A stretch of 6,770 nt of DNA from Candidatus Hydrogenedens terephthalaticus JGI OTU-1 (lineage in GTDB: Bacteria; Hydrogenedentota; Hydrogenedentia; Hydrogenedentales; Hydrogenedentaceae). The notes beneath the pieces were generated by a model, which saw only the letters and a list, made by a program, of their open reading frames with translations, searched no databases and was not told the DNA's origin. Shown piece by piece: positions 1-5,907 of this stretch (position 1 is the stretch's first letter; the number at the start of each line of letters is the position of its first letter). The translations under genes were made by a program, and so were the position numbers. The DNA is taken from positions 1-6,770 of the forward strand of contig AWNW01000005.1 of NCBI GenBank assembly GCA_000493945.1, given 5' to 3'.

Positions 1-1590
1 TAGCCCTGCTTTTTGTAATCTTTCTGATACTTTCAGGCAGGTGTGGACTTTGGTGCCGATTGTAATAAAATAGCCATCGGTGCCTGTTAAAAGAATATCC
101 GCCCCCGTGTAATTCCGTTCGGTAGTTGGACCTGTAAGTATAGACTGTGCTTTGGGATAGCGAATTGCAATAGGTTCTTCCTGAAGAAGGGCTATTTCTA
201 AAAGTTTTTCTAAATCAACGCCATCGCGAGGTGAACAAATCTTTAATTGAGGTATAAGTCGTAAAAAGGAAATGTCAAAAGTCCCCATGTGAGTGGGTCC
301 ATCTTCGCCTACAAGTCCAGCACGGTCTATAGCGAAAACAACGGGCAAATTTTGTAGGCAAATATCATGGATAATCTGGTCGTAAGCCCGTTGTAGAAAA
401 GTTGAATAAATAGCCACAACAGGGCGAAATCCTTTGCAAGCAAGTCCACCTGCAAGAGTTACTGCATGCTGCTCGCATATCCCCACATCGAAAAATCGTT
501 GTGGAAATTTTTCTGCAAAAGTTGTCAATCCTGTGCCTGCTGGCATTGCCGCAGTTATAGCCACAATTCGACTATCTTTTTCAGCCAGTTTACATATTGC
601 ATCGCTAAAGTGTTCTGTAAAACTTTTTCCTATTTCTTCAACAGGTTGCGTTAATAGAATTCCATCCCCTTCTTCATCGGATTTGTAAATTTTTTTAGGT
701 TTAACTCCGTGATACTTTTGAGGGTCTTCCTCCGCTTCTTTAAATCCTTTTCCTTTTTCCGTTCGGCAGTGAAACAAAACAGGACCTGTAAAATGCTTTA
801 AATTCTGGAAACATTCAATTAATAGAGGTAAATCATGTCCATCGGCAGGACCAATATAATTAAAACCCAATTCCTGGAACAATGAACCTTTTGTAATAAA
901 GCCTTTTACTGATTTTTCTAAATCCTGAATGGTTCGGGTGACGCGTTCTCCTACAATTCGTTTTACGAAACTCCCAACATCTTCTTTTGCCCTTTTATAA
1001 GGATAAGCCATAATAAGACGATTAAAATACCTTGCTAAAGCCCCTGTATTGGGAGCAATGGACATTTCATTATCATTTAATATTACCAGTAGATTTGTTC
1101 CGAGATGCCCCGCATGACTTAATGCTTCCATTGCCATGCCTCCTGTCATGGCTCCATCTCCGATAACCGCTATGACATGATTATTTTCTTTTTCTATATC
1201 ACGAGCGATAGCCATCCCTAACGCAGAAGAGATAGATGTAGAACTATGACCCGTGCCAAAAAAATCAAGGGGACTTTCCTCGCGACGCGGATAGCCACTG
1301 ATTCCCCCTTTTCTTCGTAGTGTATCGAAATTGTGGTTTCTTCCCGTAAGTATTTTATGAGCATAAGATTGATGTCCGACATCCCATATAAGAATATCTT
1401 TACCAATGTCAAAAACATAATGTAATGCAATAGTCAGTTCCACTACTCCCAAGGGAGATGCCAAATGCCCTCCGTTAATTAGGACCGTAGAAATGATTTT
1501 CTTGCGAATTTCTCCTGCTAATATTTCTAACTGGTCTAAAGAAAGGGTCTTAATATCTGCAGGTGAATTTATATTTTCAAGAATAGTCAT
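1..1590 (-). CDS. dxs: 1-deoxy-D-xylulose-5-phosphate synthase, 3' end beyond the window
   Basis: This thiamine-diphosphate enzyme condenses pyruvate with glyceraldehyde 3-phosphate, releasing CO2, to give DXP. It is the first step of the cytosolic MEP isoprenoid pathway and also feeds thiamine and pyridoxal synthesis. I translated 530 codons with no stop or frameshift. Family members have roughly 620-640 residues, so about 100 C-terminal residues are missing. Visible motifs in order: GGHLASPLG at 39-47 (His42); the cofactor/Mg motif GDGAMTGG at 144-151 with LNDNEMSI at 171-178; KYHGV with His294; DVGICEQHAV at 368-377 with the catalytic Glu373; IYSTF with Tyr395; and DRAGLVGEDGPTHMG at 422-436 with Arg423 and His434. 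The usual YPRG phosphate-binding motif reads YPKA (Lys480). The ATG at 1590 gives a normal-length N-terminus. A weak GGA lies 10 bases upstream of it. The gene diverges from the plus-strand gene at 1755. Identification is secure from the motif set. Confidence 0.97.
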   Translation of the reverse strand, partial: MTILENINSPADIKTLSLDQLEILAGEIRKKIISTVLINGGHLASPLGVVELTIALHYVFDIGKDILIWDVGHQSYAHKILTGRNHNFDTLRRKGGISGYPRREESPLDFFGTGHSSTSISSALGMAIARDIEKENNHVIAVIGDGAMTGGMAMEALSHAGHLGTNLLVILNDNEMSIAPNTGALARYFNRLIMAYPYKRAKEDVGSFVKRIVGERVTRTIQDLEKSVKGFITKGSLFQELGFNYIGPADGHDLPLLIECFQNLKHFTGPVLFHCRTEKGKGFKEAEEDPQKYHGVKPKKIYKSDEEGDGILLTQPVEEIGKSFTEHFSDAICKLAEKDSRIVAITAAMPAGTGLTTFAEKFPQRFFDVGICEQHAVTLAGGLACKGFRPVVAIYSTFLQRAYDQIIHDICLQNLPVVFAIDRAGLVGEDGPTHMGTFDISFLRLIPQLKICSPRDGVDLEKLLEIALLQEEPIAIRYPKAQSILTGPTTERNYTGADILLTGTDGYFITIGTKVHTCLKVSERLQKAGL

Positions 1591-1631
1591 ATTTTAGATT
1601 TCCAACAAAAAACTTCTTCACTCTTCTTAAT

Positions 1632-1661
1632 ATAATAACACAGATGTCTCTTAAATGTCCT
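1632..1661 (-). promoter_or_regulatory. candidate sigma-70-type promoter for dxs
   Basis: Read on the minus strand, TGT-TATTAT (1640 down to 1632) is an extended -10 element with five of six bases matching TATAAT. An AGGACA hexamer (1661 down to 1656) matches four of six bases of TTGACA at an 18-base spacing. Transcription would begin near 1625, giving a leader of about 35 bases. The region is so AT-rich that chance matches are common, so the call rests on the combination of elements and on the position just ahead of dxs. Confidence 0.45.
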
Positions 1662-1690
1662 ACTATAAGAATTTTATAAGGTTGTGTTAT
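1635..1690. repeat. inverted 7-base repeat joining the two divergent promoters
   Basis: ATAACAC at 1635-1641 and GTGTTAT at 1684-1690 are exact reverse complements separated by 42 bases. Each arm includes the start of one of the two opposed extended -10 candidates, so the two promoters look like mirror copies. The two -10 hexamers are about 50 bases apart. The arms could simply be the shared promoter consensus, or they could be half-sites for a regulator. The remainder of the 164-base intergenic stretch (1591-1754) shows nothing else I can name. Confidence 0.35.
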
Positions 1691-1693
1691 AAT
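1685..1693 (+). promoter_or_regulatory. candidate extended -10 promoter for the plus-strand gene
   Basis: TGTTATAAT is a perfect extended -10 element (TGn followed by TATAAT at 1688-1693). No good -35 hexamer is seen 16-18 bases upstream, which is common for extended -10 promoters. Start of transcription would be near 1700, leaving a leader of about 55 bases before the ATG at 1755. A second TTATAA at 1674-1679 lies 13 bases upstream of the TTATAA at 1687-1692 and could be part of an operator, but this may be chance in AT-rich DNA. Confidence 0.5.
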
Positions 1694-1754
1694 CAAACAC
1701 AGTTTAAGTTTATTTTAATTCATTATTTAACATAAAAAGAGTAAAAAAGTTCGT

Positions 1755-2573
1755 ATGAAGTCAATAAAATCTTATCCCATTTTTACTTTGGTGTTTAGTT
1801 TTATATATGTTTCTGCTGTTAATATTCTTGCTGATGAGATATCAGAATCAGGAAGAAAAATATTTCAACAATATGCATCTTCTGTTATTACAGTAAGAGC
1901 AAATTTATTGATTATTACATCAGATGGAGAGGAAGAAACTGTTGGACAATGTACGGCAGTGTTAGTAAAGCCTACGGGTATGGCAATTCTTGCTCTTTCT
2001 GCACTTGACCCCTCAATATTAATAGACCAGGAATTGCGAAATACGATTAATATCCGTATCGCTTCTATAAAGATGATATTGAAAGATGAAAAAGAAATTC
2101 CCGCTGAGGTACTTTTACAGGATAAAGAACGCGATGTCATGGTTATTCAGGCAAAAGAATCTATTCCGGAAGATTTAGCCAAGGTATCCTTAGAGAAAGA
2201 TGATATTGCGGCACCCCAATTATTAGACCCATTGTTATTAATTATGCAACATGGAAAAGTGGCTCGTCGCTCTCATAGTGCAACCATATTGAGAGTAGAG
2301 AGTATTATTGACAAACCTTTTCTTTTTTACACATTAAGTCAGAGTCGTTCTTTTGATATTTTGAGTTCTCCCCTATTTTCGATGGAGGGAAAATTTGTGG
2401 GTATGGGGACTTTACGAGTAGTGCAGGAATGGAAAGATGAAGTAGAGACCAATTCATTAATTATTGTTTTGCCTGCGGAACAAATTGCCCCACTTGTAAA
2501 AGAAGCCATAGATTTAAAACAGGGAGAGACAACCAACAAACCTGAAACTACTGAAACAAAGCCATCTATTTAA
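1755..2573 (+). CDS. exported degenerate trypsin/HtrA-like protein, probable pseudoprotease
   Basis: The product has 272 residues. An N-terminal signal peptide is clear: basic start MKSIK, hydrophobic core about 8-22, likely cleavage after NILA near 26, so it acts outside the cytoplasm. The remainder follows the outline of an HtrA-type protease domain. YASSVITVRA at 40-49 resembles the first strand. The stretch VKPTGMAIL at 71-79 precedes the site normally holding His, where I align Ser82. ERDVMVIQ at 125-132 keeps the triad Asp (Asp127). SSPLFSMEGKFVGMG at 204-218 matches the region around GNSGGPLF, but the nucleophile Ser position reads Leu203. No PDZ domain follows. The tail after 255 is a hydrophilic Thr/Glu/Lys/Pro stretch. 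The start is chosen because it gives the signal peptide; the ribosome site is weak (AGAG near 1738). I cannot assign a role. The fold call rests on a motif alignment done by eye and is moderate; the CDS call is strong. Confidence 0.85.
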   Translation: MKSIKSYPIFTLVFSFIYVSAVNILADEISESGRKIFQQYASSVITVRANLLIITSDGEEETVGQCTAVLVKPTGMAILALSALDPSILIDQELRNTINIRIASIKMILKDEKEIPAEVLLQDKERDVMVIQAKESIPEDLAKVSLEKDDIAAPQLLDPLLLIMQHGKVARRSHSATILRVESIIDKPFLFYTLSQSRSFDILSSPLFSMEGKFVGMGTLRVVQEWKDEVETNSLIIVLPAEQIAPLVKEAIDLKQGETTNKPETTETKPSI

Positions 2574-2574
2574 T

Positions 2575-2919
2575 CTATTCTTCTGTTGAAATTTTCTTAT
2601 CTTGTTCAAATTCATTTATAACACTATTCTTTGATAGTTCTACTCCACTTTTAAATGCAGAACGACTAATACAATGTGCTGCAACAGGTGCGGTAATAAG
2701 AGTAAATATGATGGGTAACATGGCTCGCACCGTAACTTCCGTATCCCCAAAATACAGAGACAATGCAATTAATGCTCCTGAAACACCTAAAGTTCCGCTC
2801 TTTGTTCCTGCGTGCATTCGAGTATATACATCCGGAAAACGCAGTATACCAAAACCTGCCAATAACATAAAAAAGCCACCTAAAAGTAAAAAAATCGAGG
2901 TAAAGATTTCTTTTATCAT
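2575..2919 (-). CDS. mrpG: Mrp Na+/H+ antiporter subunit G
   Basis: Small membrane subunit (114 residues) of the Mrp (Mnh/Sha) cation/proton antiporter. Three hydrophobic segments lie at about 5-26, 43-57 and 66-84. The family signature is complete: GILRFPDVYTRMHAGTKSGT at 24-43, where the FPD and RMHAGTK residues are the hallmark of MrpG/PhaG, then LITAPVAAH at 74-82 followed by ISRSAF. A charged cytosolic tail of about 25 residues follows, including EQDKKISTEE, longer than the minimal subunit but within normal variation. Its ATG overlaps the mrpF stop by four bases (ATGA), and it is the last gene of the operon. Its stop is one base from the stop of the convergent plus-strand gene, so no dedicated terminator fits between them. 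Confidence 0.96.
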   Translation of the reverse strand: MIKEIFTSIFLLLGGFFMLLAGFGILRFPDVYTRMHAGTKSGTLGVSGALIALSLYFGDTEVTVRAMLPIIFTLITAPVAAHCISRSAFKSGVELSKNSVINEFEQDKKISTEE

Positions 2920-3182
2920 GGTTTTCCTCCAAGTCCTAAATAATAGGCAAAGGTAACCGTTCCTAAAAAGGAAAGGATAGTAATTGTTATCGCATCAATT
3001 AAGTATGTGGAATTTGATATAGCAATGGAATAAACGGCGATTATTCCAACAATTTGAGTTGTTATCAGGTCTAAAGCCACTACACGGTCTGCCAGAGTAG
3101 GACCTATAGCGAGTCGTATCAGGGCAAAGATTATTCCCAAAACAACCATGATTGTAAATATGACAATACTCGAAGAAATCAT
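2916..3182 (-). CDS. mrpF: Mrp Na+/H+ antiporter subunit F
   Basis: 88-residue membrane subunit of the Mrp antiporter, of usual family length. It has three transmembrane segments at about 4-24, 37-55 and 62-84. The diagnostic loop GPTLADRVVALD at 27-38 (Asp32, Arg33, Asp38) joins the first two helices. LIDAITITILSFLGT at 61-75 with Asp63 is the second conserved block. MrpF is the same family as PhaF and is distantly related to MbhB of membrane hydrogenases. It starts three bases after the mrpE stop with only a weak ribosome site (TAAG), so translation is probably coupled to mrpE. Its own stop overlaps the mrpG start. Confidence 0.95.
   Translation of the reverse strand: MISSSIVIFTIMVVLGIIFALIRLAIGPTLADRVVALDLITTQIVGIIAVYSIAISNSTYLIDAITITILSFLGTVTFAYYLGLGGKP
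2926..2930 (-). promoter_or_regulatory. strong ribosome-binding site of mrpG
   Basis: GGAGG lies six bases before the ATG at 2919, inside the last codons of mrpF (encoding the Gly-Gly of its LGLGGKP end). It is the best Shine-Dalgarno match in the operon and confirms the mrpG start. It also suggests mrpG can be initiated independently as well as by coupling to mrpF. Confidence 0.8.
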
Positions 3183-3185
3183 ATC

Positions 3186-3659
3186 TTAGTTAAAAATTGT
3201 GTTTAATGGTTTTTCTATTTGTTTTTCTATATCCTTTTTCAATTTTTCAGGATTATTTGCAAACAAAGCGTGAATGTAAAGCACTTTATTATCCACCGAA
3301 ATATCTACGCTGAGTGTTCCGGGAGTTAATGATATAAAATTTGCAAATAAAGTTATTTCTAATGGATTTGTAGAATGAAGTGGATAGGCAATAATTCCGG
3401 GAGCGGATTTTGGACGGATGCGAAGCACCTCCACGGCTACTTCAATATTTGATAAAAATAATAGCCAGATAAAACGGAATGTAAATATAAAAATGTGAAT
3501 AACTTTACGAAAATAATCTGCTTCTTTGCCATATATGATAAATAAAATAACATACCCAATAACAAAACCTAATAGAATACTTGCCAAAGAAAGAGTGCCG
3601 GAGATAAAAGCCCAGATTAAACTTAAAAGAATATTTGCCAGAAATAAGTTTGAATTCAT
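3186..3659 (-). CDS. mrpE: Mrp Na+/H+ antiporter subunit E
   Basis: 157-residue subunit of the Mrp complex, normal length for the family. N-terminal hydrophobic segments cover roughly 5-43 and 53-75. A cytosolic domain then carries IRPKSAPGII at 81-90 and the hallmark FISLTPGTLSVDI at 108-120. Thr112-Pro113 correspond to the Thr-Pro pair reported, from memory, as important in Bacillus pseudofirmus MrpE. VLYIHAL at 126-132 is the conserved following strand. The C-terminus is a charged Lys/Glu-rich helix (137-151). It starts one base after the mrpD stop (TAG-T-ATG), with GGAG eight bases upstream. In Mbh-type complexes MrpE-like genes come first; here E follows D, as in ordinary Mrp operons. 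Confidence 0.96.
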   Translation of the reverse strand: MNSNLFLANILLSLIWAFISGTLSLASILLGFVIGYVILFIIYGKEADYFRKVIHIFIFTFRFIWLLFLSNIEVAVEVLRIRPKSAPGIIAYPLHSTNPLEITLFANFISLTPGTLSVDISVDNKVLYIHALFANNPEKLKKDIEKQIEKPLNTIFN

Positions 3660-3660
3660 A

Positions 3661-5151
3661 CTAATACTCCATAACTTTTTCTATATAAGTTAATGGCTGA
3701 AGTAAATTTTGAGCGGACTTTTCGGATATAACAATAAAAGTTTCTCCAAATACTCCCAATAATAGAGTTAGTAAAGCAAGTATTACTACAGCACTGTATG
3801 CAAAAAATAAACTTTTCTCTGGTTCAGCGGAAACTTCTTTTTTATAATTCGATGTTCCCCAGAAAGTATATATCCATATTTTTGTCATTGAAAATAATGT
3901 AAGGAAACTTACCATTATAGATATTAAAACGGTGATATAAGCACCTGCATGAATTCCTGCTATTATTAATGCTAATTTTCCAACAAAACCCGACAGAGGA
4001 GGTAAACCCGCAAGAGATAATGAGGAACAGAGAAAACAAGCAGAAAGTATGGGTAGTTCTTTATATAAATTTCCTTGTGATTTGAGGTAATAACTACCTG
4101 TTTTTTCGTTAATAATACCACTTATGAAGAATAGGTTTGATTTTGCGATGATATTGTGAATAATAAAGTAGATAGCACCGCCAATTCCTGAGGTAGTCCA
4201 TAAAGCAAGACCCATAAGCATATAGCCAATCTGTGAGATGATATGAAAGGAAAGAATACGCCGAATTTCATTCTGGGATACAGCACCGAGAACTCCTATG
4301 AGCATGGTAAGACTGGCAATTATTAAAAGAGTATTCTGTAAGGTCGTATCTATTTCGCGATAAAATAAAGTAAAGGTGCGAATGATAGAATACATCCCTA
4401 CTTTTGTAAGCAAGCCTGAAAACAGTGCGGAAATCCCCGGTGGGGGCGTATGATAAGACGCAGGAAGCCAAAAATATAAAGGAAATAAGCCTGCTTTTAT
4501 TCCAAAAGCAACAAGTAATAAAGAACTAACAATGAGTTTTGGGTATTGTTGTTCTATCATGGAAAGTTTTATTGAAAGGTCTGCCAGATTCATCGTCCCT
4601 ACCATACCGTATAAAATTCCGGTAGATGCAAGAAATATTGCAGAGGACATAAGATTAAGAATGACATATTTTATGGAACCTTCTAACTGTCTTTGTTCAC
4701 CTCCAAAAGACATCAATACAAAAGAAGACATGAGCATAACTTCAAACCAGACATACAAATTGAATAAATCACCTGTTGTAAAAGCACCCGAAACTCCCAT
4801 CATTAAGAAGAAGGTTAAAGAAAGGTACCCCAATCGAAATTCTTCTCTGGATGTCATTGAACGAGTATATAGAAAAGAACAAAATACAAGTAATGAGGTG
4901 ATTACAAGCATGATGGAACTGAAAAGGTCAATAACAATTGTTATTCCAAAAGGTGCCTGCCAATTCCCAAGTTGTAGAGAATAAATATTTCCATGATAAG
5001 TAGTCCAGAGGAATATCAAGGCAACAAGAAAGTAGGTGATGTTTCCGAACCACACAAAAAACCATTGCAAACGAGGCATTTTGTTACTGACAAGACAAAT
5101 ACTTGCCGTAAACAGCGGTATGATTATGGGGAAAATAATCAGTGTTTTCAT
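3661..5151 (-). CDS. mrpD: Mrp Na+/H+ antiporter subunit D, complex-I-like proton channel
   Basis: 496-residue polytopic membrane protein, homologous to the antiporter-like subunits NuoL/M/N of respiratory complex I and thought to carry protons within the Mrp complex. I see about 14 hydrophobic segments, as expected. Key residues are present: Glu137 in LFNLYVWFEVML (129-140) and Lys219 in FGIKAGLFPLYFWLP (216-230). By count these sit at the same numbers as the essential Glu137 and Lys219 reported, from memory, for Bacillus pseudofirmus MrpD. Further family blocks are HTPPPGISALFSGLLTKVG at 234-252 with Lys250, NEIRRILSFHIISQIGY at 294-310, and LAGLPPLSGFVGK at 380-392. The ATG overlaps the mrpC stop by four bases (ATGA), with a weak GGA six bases upstream, indicating translational coupling. 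It is distinguished from MrpA by length and by lacking the extra C-terminal domain. Nothing suggests loss of function. Confidence 0.97.
   Translation of the reverse strand: MKTLIIFPIIIPLFTASICLVSNKMPRLQWFFVWFGNITYFLVALIFLWTTYHGNIYSLQLGNWQAPFGITIVIDLFSSIMLVITSLLVFCSFLYTRSMTSREEFRLGYLSLTFFLMMGVSGAFTTGDLFNLYVWFEVMLMSSFVLMSFGGEQRQLEGSIKYVILNLMSSAIFLASTGILYGMVGTMNLADLSIKLSMIEQQYPKLIVSSLLLVAFGIKAGLFPLYFWLPASYHTPPPGISALFSGLLTKVGMYSIIRTFTLFYREIDTTLQNTLLIIASLTMLIGVLGAVSQNEIRRILSFHIISQIGYMLMGLALWTTSGIGGAIYFIIHNIIAKSNLFFISGIINEKTGSYYLKSQGNLYKELPILSACFLCSSLSLAGLPPLSGFVGKLALIIAGIHAGAYITVLISIMVSFLTLFSMTKIWIYTFWGTSNYKKEVSAEPEKSLFFAYSAVVILALLTLLLGVFGETFIVISEKSAQNLLQPLTYIEKVMEY
3667..3670 (-). promoter_or_regulatory. 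ribosome-binding site of mrpE
   Basis: GGAG on the minus strand lies within the last codons of mrpD, seven bases before the ATG at 3659. It supports this start and places re-initiation at the end of mrpD. Confidence 0.6.
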
Positions 5152-5495
5152 TGTAAATCCGTTTTGATTAAGTCATCTACATCATCGGTGTTTAATGTTT
5201 TATGTGTTCGGTGAACTAAAACTAACAAAAAGGCTGTAACGCCAAAACTAATCACAATAGCAGTTAATACAAATGCTTGAGGAAGAGGATCGGTTATCTG
5301 TGATGGGATAGAGGTCGCTTCGCTAAATATTGGGGGCAAATTTCTTGTAAGTCCGCCTGCGGTAAATATTAATAAATTGGCTCCATGACTAACCAAACAC
5401 ATACCCAATACCAATTTAAACATATTTCTCTGGAGCATGAGATACAGCCCTGCAGAGTATAAACCACCGACCAAAATAGCAAATAACCATTCCAT
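5148..5495 (-). CDS. mrpC: Mrp Na+/H+ antiporter subunit C, NuoK-like
   Basis: 115-residue subunit related to NuoK of complex I, with three transmembrane helices at about 3-20, 26-46 and 74-96. Signatures: GLYLMLQRNMFKLVLGMCLVSHGANLLIF as blocks between 16 and 44, and DPLPQAFVLTAIVISFG at 69-85, with the DPLPQA loop typical of MrpC. Gly85 probably matches the Gly reported as important in Bacillus MrpC. I start it at ATG 5495, giving the family's usual length of about 113. An upstream in-frame TTG at 5528 would add 11 hydrophilic residues and overlap mrpB by 23 bases, with no ribosome site before it. The ATG lies 10 bases after the mrpB stop. The acidic C-terminus (TDDVDDL) overlaps the start of mrpD. 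Confidence 0.95.
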   Translation of the reverse strand: MEWLFAILVGGLYSAGLYLMLQRNMFKLVLGMCLVSHGANLLIFTAGGLTRNLPPIFSEATSIPSQITDPLPQAFVLTAIVISFGVTAFLLVLVHRTHKTLNTDDVDDLIKTDLQ

Positions 5496-5505
5496 AATAG
5501 TAATC

Positions 5506-5907
5506 TTATACCTCTTTGATAAGTTCAAGAATAATTAATAAAGTAGTTCCTAAAACGACACAAAAGACACCTGTATCGAACAACATCGGTGTTCCTAAGG
5601 ATAGAGAATTAAAAGTTATCCATATTCCTGTCATAAAGGGTTGACCTAATAATATTGAAATAAGTCCACTTCCACACGCTAACAGCAATCCTGAGGCAAT
5701 GATGTATACAGGCGATATTCCTATCCAGTTTTGTGTGCGTTCCACACCGTATGCAAAGGCAAGCAATATAAATGATGCGGAAGCCACCAATCCTCCTGAA
5801 AATCCACCCCCTGGCTGGTTATGACCTGTTAATAAAAGATAAATGGCAAATAAAAATAGTAAGGGAGCAATATATTTTGCGGCGGTTTTTAATATTAAAC
5901 TATTCAT
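5506..5907 (-). CDS. mrpB: Mrp Na+/H+ antiporter subunit B
   Basis: 133-residue membrane subunit with four hydrophobic helices at about 12-27, 36-54, 65-88 and 111-130. The signature GHNQPGGGFSGGLV at 28-41 is diagnostic of MrpB/MnhB; Pro32 and Phe36 have the same spacing as the Pro and Phe reported, from memory, as important in Bacillus pseudofirmus MrpB. LGTPMLFDTGVFCVVLG at 104-120, with Asp111, is the second conserved block. The start overlaps the end of mrpA by eight bases (ATGAATAG) and is preceded by AGGTTAAGGAAAC, which contains good but closely spaced Shine-Dalgarno matches. It is a stand-alone MrpB rather than the fused MrpA-MrpB form seen in some bacteria. Confidence 0.97.
   Translation of the reverse strand: MNSLILKTAAKYIAPLLFLFAIYLLLTGHNQPGGGFSGGLVASASFILLAFAYGVERTQNWIGISPVYIIASGLLLACGSGLISILLGQPFMTGIWITFNSLSLGTPMLFDTGVFCVVLGTTLLIILELIKEV
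5511..5514 (-). promoter_or_regulatory. possible ribosome-binding site of mrpC, bearing on its start
   Basis: GAGG in the minus-strand run AAAGAGGTATAAG lies about 15 bases before the ATG at 5495, which is longer than ideal. It is downstream of the alternative TTG at 5528 and so cannot serve it. It therefore favours the ATG, though re-initiation after the nearby mrpB stop may matter more. Confidence 0.4.

Noticed and set aside
434..688. Plus-strand open frame of 84 codons
   Set aside because: Lies antisense inside dxs, which has a continuous conserved frame; its product shows no recognisable motif and has low-complexity Ser/Cys composition typical of a shadow frame.
1591..1754. Small RNA or riboswitch in the intergenic region
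   Set aside because: Very AT-rich with no stable stem-loop set or known aptamer pattern; the promoter candidates account for what can be seen.
1865..2140. Minus-strand open frame of 91 codons inside the plus-strand gene
   Set aside because: Shadow of the coding frame at 1755-2573, which has a signal peptide and a coherent domain pattern.
2586..2609. Possible hairpin TTGAA...TTCAA after the plus-strand gene
   Set aside because: Only five AT-rich pairs with a 14-base loop and no U-run, and it lies inside the mrpG coding sequence; not credible as a terminator.
4532..4984. Plus-strand open frame of 150 codons
   Set aside because: Entirely antisense to mrpD, whose frame carries all family motifs; no ribosome site or protein-like pattern supports the antisense frame.
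4993..5214. Plus-strand open frame of 73 codons across the mrpC/mrpD junction
   Set aside because: Antisense to two genes with strong family motifs; no independent support.
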